A DNA stretch of 11,221 nt, from contig CAZDHT010000182.1 in the NCBI GenBank assembly GCA_964505325.1, forward strand, positions 1 to 11,221, in the 5' to 3' direction. The stretch comes from CAZDHT01 sp964505325. Lineage in GTDB: Bacteria > Planctomycetota > PUPC01. Both the position numbers and the translations under genes were made by a program. Each line of letters opens with the position of its first letter. Positions within the stretch are counted from its first letter, which is position 1. Below, one piece after another: positions 6,537 through 11,221 of the stretch. The notes below the pieces were generated by a model that ran no database searches, was not told the DNA's origin, and was given only the letters and a program-made list of their open reading frames with translations.

Positions 6537-9301
6537 TTACTTCATCGTAACCTTCACGCAGTTCGACAGCTTGCTGCGGTTGCCCTGTTCGTCGTGGACC
6601 TTGAGCGCGAACCAGAGGGTCACCGGCTGCCTCCGCCGGTCCACCCGCGGCAGGCCCTTGAGCACGACGCTCTGGGTCGTGCCGGGCGCCGTCGGCGCCG
6701 GCTCGCCCTTGGCGTTGGTCGCGTACCAGAAGTTGACCTTGCCGACGTCCTTGGGGTCGGCCGGAGCGCCGTCAATGCGAGCCTTGCGGCCCCAGTGGAT
6801 GTACTCGACGATCTCGCCGGGCGCGTACTTGACCTGCACCTTCGCGGCGGCGCCCTTCCCGCCGTCGTCGCCGGTGTTGGTCCAGGTGAGCTTGACGCTG
6901 CCCGGCTCGGGGCCCGGCCCGGCCTTCAGGTCGGTGACGGGAGCGGGCGGGGTGGTGTCGGTCGGTTTCCAGTTCTTCACCGCATAGAAGAAGACCTGTC
7001 CGTATCCGCCGACGCTGCCGGACCAGGTCTTGGTCGAACAGCTCCCGGTCCGCCAGGCGGGGCCGTGCTTGTGGACGGACGAGGACTTGGCATCGCTGTT
7101 GTTCCGGACCGCGACCTTCAGGTAGTGCGGGTCGCCGGTCAGCAGGGAGCAGTAAGCGTAGCAGTCGGCGCAGGCCAGGCCGGTGCCCTGCCCGGCTTTG
7201 CTGAACGGCTTGAAGTGCCCGCTGAGGCCGAGCACCAGGTCNNNNNNNNNNNNNNNNNNNNNNNNNNNNNNNNNNNNNNNNNNNNNNNNNNNNNNNNNNN
7301 NNNNNNNNNNNNNNNNNNNNNNNNNNNNNNNNNNNNNNNNNTCATCGCGTCGATGCCTTCCTTCGCTTCGGGCAGGCCGGTGAGGCACCAGAAGTCGATC
7401 AGCCCCTGGATCCAGTTGTGGCTGGACTCGGGGTGCTGGTGTCCGTATCCGCCGCCGAAGCAGGGGATGTTGGCCAGGAACCGGTCGAGCTCCTCGGCGG
7501 TTTGGAAGAAGGCGGGGTCGCCGGTGCGGAAGAAGTGCATCAACAGGCAGCGCGTGGTGTCGAACTCCTCGAACTGGCTGTGGCCGCGGAACCCGCGCTT
7601 GGGCGTGTCGCCGAAGTGCTGCCAGCCGAACGCGTCATTCTTCTCGCGCTCGGTGGCGATGGACGAGTCGAGCGCCGTGTTGATGTTCTTGTTCAGCCCC
7701 ACGTGTACGGCCGTCGCCTGCTGCTGCTCGTAGAGCGGCCAGTTCTCCCGGTCCGGCTTGGCGAACAGGTTGCACGCGTCGCTGCCCAAGTACCAGTCGA
7801 ACCCGCAGTGCGCGACGAGCGGCTCCTCGAAGGCTTTCGCCGATGCCTCGGCGACCTCGGGCTTCTCGGCGCCGTGGAAGCGATAGAACAGCTCGTGGGT
7901 GCGATGGATCTTGCCGTCCATGAAGTGCCCGCGGCACCACTCGCGCGGCAAGATGCCGAGCGCGACCTTGCCCGAGCCGTCGACGACAATCGACTTGGGG
8001 AACATCTTCCAGAACCAGCGGACGGCGGTCGTCATACCGACGTTGCCGTCGGACACGTCGGCCCAGCCGGCGGCGCGGTTGCCCTGGAACTGCTCTTTGC
8101 CGCTCTCGTAGACCTTGTAGCCCATGAACGTGCCGCCGTCCTGCCCGGTGAGGATCTTGTAGTGGATGTCACCGTACTCGTAGTACGGCTTCTCCAGGCC
8201 GGGATGCCTCTTGAACCACTCGACGTTCGCTTTGAGAATCGGGTCGTAGACCTTCTCCTCGCCGACCTGCCAGACCCAGCCGGCGGAGCTGTCCTGGTAC
8301 AGCTTCGCCGTCTTGCCCCTGGCGAGTTGGGCGGTGTGGACGGTGTCGCCGCCGAGCCGGACGGTGAGCGGGCCGTTGACCTTGAGCGTGGTGCCCAGTT
8401 CGAGCGCCTCGACCAGGAACGTGCCGGGGGTCTTGATGGCGTCGGCNNNNNNNNNNNNNNNNNNNNNNNNNNNNNNNNNNNNNNNNNNNNNNNNNNNNNN
8501 NNNNNNNNNNNNNNNNNNNNNNNNNNNNNNNNNNNNNNNNNNNNNNGCGGTCATCACGCCGTCGATCATGATCACCGAGCGGAGGGGGCCGGCCTTCTCG
8601 ATGGTGACGCGCAGCTTCTCAGGCGGGTTGTGTTGGCCGTGCCGCAGCCAGCCGTCGAACCCGCCGCGGTAATCGGCGTCCGTCAGCTTCGGCGGCTCGC
8701 GCAGGTCCTTGCTCGCGTAGTAGCGCCCGCCGCCCATCCCCTCGATGCACATGCCGTCAGTCGCGCCCGCATCGACCACCGTCTTGCCGCCCAGCTCAAC
8801 CCTGTCGAACAGACGGAACGTCTTCTTGTTGATCGCGAACTTCAGCGGCCCGGTCGAGACATTGATCACGTCGCCCGTGTCCTTCACCGAGACGGGGCTC
8901 TTCGGCATGCTGCCGGGCGTGTCCGCGACCGGGGAGGTCATCCTCAGCCGGTACGTTGCCTTGCCGTTGGCGGGGACGTCGGCCTGGAAGTCGACCAGCA
9001 CCCAGCGAACAGCGCTCGCCTTCGGGTACTTTGGCGTCGGGAACCACTTCATCAGCACCTCGAACTGTGCCGGAACCCCCTTGTGCCCCGGGCCGATGAC
9101 GTACAGGCGGCTGAGGTCGTTCAGCAGGTTCCGCGGCATCGGCACGCCGACCGACACCGGCTCGCCCTTCCGCGCCACCCCCGCCGTCTCCATCAACGTG
9201 ATCGGCACGTCGACCTTCGTCGGCGGCGCGGACTGTGCCGACGCGGAGCCAACGCCTGCCATTGTTGTCGCGACTATCAGCACGACCTTCAGCATCTTCA
9301 T
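6537..9301 (-). CDS. Secreted PcRGLX/YetA-like protein with fibronectin-III-like C-terminus, crossed by two assembly gaps
   Basis: Start ATG 9301 has GGAGG (9311-9315) nine bases upstream; an earlier ATG at 9337 lies inside a REP hairpin and is rejected. Residues 1-22 are a Sec signal peptide (MKMLKVVLIVATTMAGVGSA, cut near ASA-QS). A PcRGLX/YetA RIFT-barrel follows (~30-122: ITLMETAGVARKGEPVS, SAVRWVLVDFQADV), then a central beta-sandwich interrupted by gap 8447-8546, then an alpha/alpha toroid with YGHQHPESSHNW and DFWCLTG, interrupted by gap 7242-7341. After that gap CSLLTGDPHYLKVA resumes the toroid, and about 135 last residues (from PPAPVTDLKAG, near 6950) resemble a fibronectin-III domain absent from the downstream paralog. 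Frames agree across the left-hand boundary of gap 8447-8546 but shift across gap 7242-7341, which the unknown gap length explains. It probably acts outside the cytoplasm on the same substrate class as the next gene; a true frameshift hidden in the gap cannot be excluded. Confidence 0.85.
7242..7341. other. Assembly gap (100 N)
   Basis: Exactly 100 N, the usual placeholder for a gap of unknown size. It falls in the alpha/alpha toroid of the YetA-like gene. The protein before it ends ...KEGIDAM and the one after it starts DLVLGLSGHF in another frame relative to the 100 N. If the gene is intact, the true missing length is 2 modulo 3. Comparison with the downstream paralog suggests the missing part is longer than 100 bases, perhaps around 200 or more. 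Confidence 0.95.
8447..8546. other. Assembly gap (100 N)
   Basis: Exactly 100 N inside the central beta-sandwich of the same YetA-like gene, between ...MIDGVMT and ADAIKTPGTF. The two sides are in the same frame with 100 N counted, so the true length should be 1 modulo 3 if the gene is intact. The matching segment in the downstream paralog suggests roughly 20-35 residues are missing. Confidence 0.95.
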
Positions 9302-9323
9302 TGTCTCAGACCTCCATGATTCT

Positions 9324-9350
9324 GGTGGGGCAGACATTCTTGTCTGCCAA
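9324..9350. repeat. REP hairpin, left flank of the RAYT gene
   Basis: GTGG (9325-9328) is followed by an 8-bp perfect stem GGCAGACA/TGTCTGCC (9329-9336 and 9341-9348) with loop TTCT, then AA. It is the inverse of the hairpin at 9877-9903, matching at 26 of 27 positions. It lies between the RAYT stop and the ribosome site of the YetA-like gene downstream, so in that mRNA the hairpin ends 13 bases before GGAGG and may affect its translation or stability. Confidence 0.92.
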
Positions 9351-9358
9351 TCCGTTTT

Positions 9359-9838
9359 CTAGGCGTCATCTTCCAGATCGGTCTCCCCGCTCCACTGCCA
9401 ACCCTCATAACTCCACGGATCGTCCGTAAGACCCCGCTTGCGCGGATTGTCCAGCATGTAGTTCACCTTCTCGAGCAGCTCCTCCTGGTCACGAACGATC
9501 CTGTCCCAGGATTCGTCGAGCCAGATGCTGCCTCGCGTGCCGCGCGCCTGGTTGAGCTTGCGAGCGGACGCTCCTTTCATGCCCTTCATGATGCGCGACA
9601 GGCTCACGTCCTTGTTGGGGCGCAGCAACGCATGCACGTGGTCCGGCATGACCACGGCGGCCAGCAGATGGTAGAACTCGGGGTGGCCGGACCGGATGTG
9701 ATCCAGGACCAAGCGCCTCTCATCGGCAGACAGGGGTTTCGTCGCCAGTCGGAAGGTCACGAAGTAGATGCTGCCAGCGATGGTCCAGTGCGGCAGGCGT
9801 CTTCTTCGGATGGTCAGTTCTGTCGCTCGCGCGTCCAT
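9359..9838 (-). CDS. RAYT: REP-associated tyrosine transposase (Y1, IS200-like)
   Basis: A 159-residue single-domain Y1 transposase of the kind that mobilises REP hairpins. The HUH metal site is His67-Val68-His69 in VVMPDHVHALL; the nucleophile is Tyr127 in EKVNYMLDNPRKRGL; the N-terminal HWTIAGSIYFVTFRL, the central WLDESWDRIVRD and the end W-S-Y-E-G-W are also typical of RAYTs. All key residues are present and the frame is uninterrupted, so it may be active. ATG 9838 is chosen because GGGAAGG lies close upstream; an in-frame TTG at 9856 would add six residues. Two nearly identical REP hairpins flank it in inverted orientation at 9324-9350 and 9877-9903, as is usual for RAYTs, which act on REP-type DNA rather than on terminal repeats of their own. 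It lies between two members of the HEAT/YetA-like gene block, in the same direction. Confidence 0.92.
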   Translation of the reverse strand: MDARATELTIRRRRLPHWTIAGSIYFVTFRLATKPLSADERRLVLDHIRSGHPEFYHLLAAVVMPDHVHALLRPNKDVSLSRIMKGMKGASARKLNQARGTRGSIWLDESWDRIVRDQEELLEKVNYMLDNPRKRGLTDDPWSYEGWQWSGETDLEDDA

Positions 9839-9876
9839 CCGTCCTTCCCTGTCCAACGCTTGGCGTGAACCTGGTG

Positions 9877-9903
9877 TTGGCAGACAGGAATGTCTGCCCC
9901 ACC
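9877..9903. repeat. REP hairpin, right flank of the RAYT gene
   Basis: Stem GGCAGACA (9879-9886), loop GGAA and stem TGTCTGCC (9891-9898) are followed by CCAC (9899-9902), the complement of the GTGG foot. It is the inverted copy of 9324-9350 with a single difference, in the loop. It begins four bases after the stop codon of the HEAT-family gene to its right (minus-strand sense), so it forms the 3' end of that mRNA and could stabilise it. Confidence 0.92.
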
Positions 9904-9907
9904 GACG

Positions 9908-11221
9908 CTATTGCCGACTCGCCGTCAAGACACTCCTGGCTTCCTCGCGGAGCCATTCGAGCGGGTCGTTCTTCGCCATCGCCTCGACCGCCTTCCGCGC
10001 GGCCGGCGACGGCGCCCGCCGGATCATCTGCAACACCGCCAGCCGCACCCAGCGGCTCTCGTCTTTGAGGCCGATCAGCAGCTCGTCGGGGACCGGTCTG
10101 ATCGCGTAGGCGTCCAACCCGCCAAGCAGCTTCAGCTTGAAGTATGTGTCGGGGCCCCTCATCATCGCGGCCGCGGCTTCACGTCCCGCCGCATCCCCGG
10201 CGGCGACCAGGGTGATCGTCTGGTCGAGGACCATCTTCGGCGGCAGGGTCTTAACCGCCTGAACCAGCGCCGCGGTGTGTGCGGTGTCGAGCTTCGGCAG
10301 CGGCTTCCGCGCCGGAGACCGCAGCGGGAAGCGCATCCGGTACATGGCCAGCGCCTGCTTCGCCCCGCCCGCCAGCCAGCCACTCTTTCGCTTCGCCGCG
10401 ACCGGCAGCCACTTCTTCGGGTCCTTGTCGATGTTCCGCAGCAGCATCCGCCACTCGTCCCGCAGTTTCGGATCCAGCAGCTTGGGCGGGTCGACGTTCG
10501 GCCGCACGATGGGCGGGTCGTTCGCCCGCCACTGGCATTTCCCATTGCGTATCGGCTCGATGATGATACTCCAGTTGATGACCGTCCGGCCCGTCTTGAC
10601 CGTGTAGGTTGTGGGCGCCCGAGAGATCATCCGTGTCACGGTGACGGCTTTGTGCACTACCATCGAGAGGACGGGCTCTTTCCACTTGTGCGTCACCTTC
10701 ACCCCGCGCTGCGGGAGGCCGGCTTCGCCCGCCGGCCGCCAGTTCATCCGCAGCCAGAGGTGCTGGATCGACGCGGTCGATTCCGTCTTGATGGCGAACT
10801 TGACGTACGCCTTCTTCGTGCCCGGCGAGCAGTCGGCGCGACCGTTGGCGCGGTACGACCAGTGCTGCATGTACGTCGGCACGTCGTCGTCGTAGACGAG
10901 CTTCCAGTTCTTCGGCTCGCCCTCGGCGACGTAGATCTTGATGTCGTCCTTGTAGTGGAGCCCGAACGGCTCGCGGCGGCACCCGGCGCCGGCGCCAATG
11001 TGCACGACCGTGCCCGGCTTCGGCGGCTTCAGCTCGTAGACGATCTCGCCGATCTTGCGGTACTTGCCCCGAATCTGCCCTTTCTGGAACCAGATGCCCT
11101 TGTACGAATGCACGTCGCGGAGAAAGCCGCTCTTGCTGCTCAGGTCGACGTGGATGAACTCCGTCTCGGTCTGGTCGCCGAGCTTGAACGTCATCTTGTT
11201 CTCGCCCGGCTTGAGCGCGGG
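9908..11221 (-). CDS. HEAT-repeat protein paralogous to protein A, C-terminal 437 residues (protein B, 5' end outside window)
   Basis: The frame is open to the right edge, beginning PALKPGENKMTF, so the internal ATG at 11194 is not the start. It ends at TAG 9908-9910. It aligns with residues ~479-994 of protein A at the other end of the block: PALKPGENKMT with PAVRPGKNEMT; GEPKNWKLVYDDDVPTYMQHW with GKPKNWTLLWEADQAPYLGHW; KAYVKFAIKT with RVFVKYEMKR; GVKVTHKW with GVKVTHVY. The end LKDESRWVRLAVLQMI...AMAKNDPLEWLREEA matches the last HEAT units of A (LKDKSRWVRQA...KMAKSDPLPYLRAEA). The shorter length implies fewer HEAT units, by about 80 residues. By analogy with A, the missing N-terminus may hold a lipoprotein signal and a transglutaminase-like domain, but that is not visible. 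The central beta-rich part has no family I can name. Likely first gene of the block before the RAYT. Confidence 0.8.
   Translation of the reverse strand, partial: PALKPGENKMTFKLGDQTETEFIHVDLSSKSGFLRDVHSYKGIWFQKGQIRGKYRKIGEIVYELKPPKPGTVVHIGAGAGCRREPFGLHYKDDIKIYVAEGEPKNWKLVYDDDVPTYMQHWSYRANGRADCSPGTKKAYVKFAIKTESTASIQHLWLRMNWRPAGEAGLPQRGVKVTHKWKEPVLSMVVHKAVTVTRMISRAPTTYTVKTGRTVINWSIIIEPIRNGKCQWRANDPPIVRPNVDPPKLLDPKLRDEWRMLLRNIDKDPKKWLPVAAKRKSGWLAGGAKQALAMYRMRFPLRSPARKPLPKLDTAHTAALVQAVKTLPPKMVLDQTITLVAAGDAAGREAAAAMMRGPDTYFKLKLLGGLDAYAIRPVPDELLIGLKDESRWVRLAVLQMIRRAPSPAARKAVEAMAKNDPLEWLREEARSVLTASRQ

Noticed and set aside
7418..9319. 633-codon plus-strand open frame, with a similar one at 6522-7733
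   Set aside because: Both run through N gaps and are antisense shadows of the second YetA-like gene, with no recognisable family.
9302..9337. Upstream ATG at 9337 as start of the second YetA-like gene
   Set aside because: It lies in the REP hairpin and lacks a ribosome site; ATG 9301 has GGAGG at good spacing and gives a clean signal peptide.

Overview
The window looks like a GC-rich chromosomal scaffold from an uncultured bacterium, most likely a planctomycete or a related PVC/Hydrogenedentes-type lineage. This rests on large secreted proteins (parallel beta-helix, HEAT-repeat lipoprotein, PcRGLX/YetA-like), GTGG-footed REP hairpins with a RAYT transposase, and short dispersed repeats of the TTGGTCA and TCCAACA kinds, which I associate with those genomes. 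No rRNA, tRNA or CRISPR is visible, so the taxonomy is an inference. Two runs of exactly 100 N show that it is a scaffold with two gaps.

Left part, plus strand (1-1210): the C-terminal end of a right-handed parallel beta-helix protein; a 290-base spacer with an inverted pair of covarying REP hairpins, a separate inverted repeat and a good sigma70-like promoter; then a BrnT-like toxin and CopG/BrnA-type antitoxin pair. The toxin frame carries an in-frame TAA at codon 8, so it is called a pseudogene, while the antitoxin is intact.

Right part, minus strand (1254-11221, read from right to left): (B) the C-terminal 437 residues of a HEAT-containing protein that enters from beyond the right edge; a RAYT transposase bracketed by two inverted, nearly identical REP hairpins; (3) a secreted PcRGLX/YetA-like protein with an added fibronectin-III-like C-terminus, crossed by both gaps; (2) a second secreted PcRGLX/YetA-like protein; (A) a putative lipoprotein with a transglutaminase-like Cys-His-Asp domain, beta-rich middle and C-terminal HEAT repeats, paralogous to B. 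Genes 3 and 2 are 46 bases apart, and 2 and A overlap by four bases (GTGA), so 3-2-A looks like one transcription unit, with B upstream before the RAYT arrived.

The B-3-2-A block, two YetA-like proteins between two HEAT-family paralogs, is the best candidate for an undescribed functional unit. It is plausibly an extracytoplasmic set acting on a complex, possibly rhamnogalacturonan-like, polysaccharide, but the substrate is not shown by the sequence. A second theme is that short dispersed repeats sit at gene junctions and have become part of the signal peptides of genes 2 and A.
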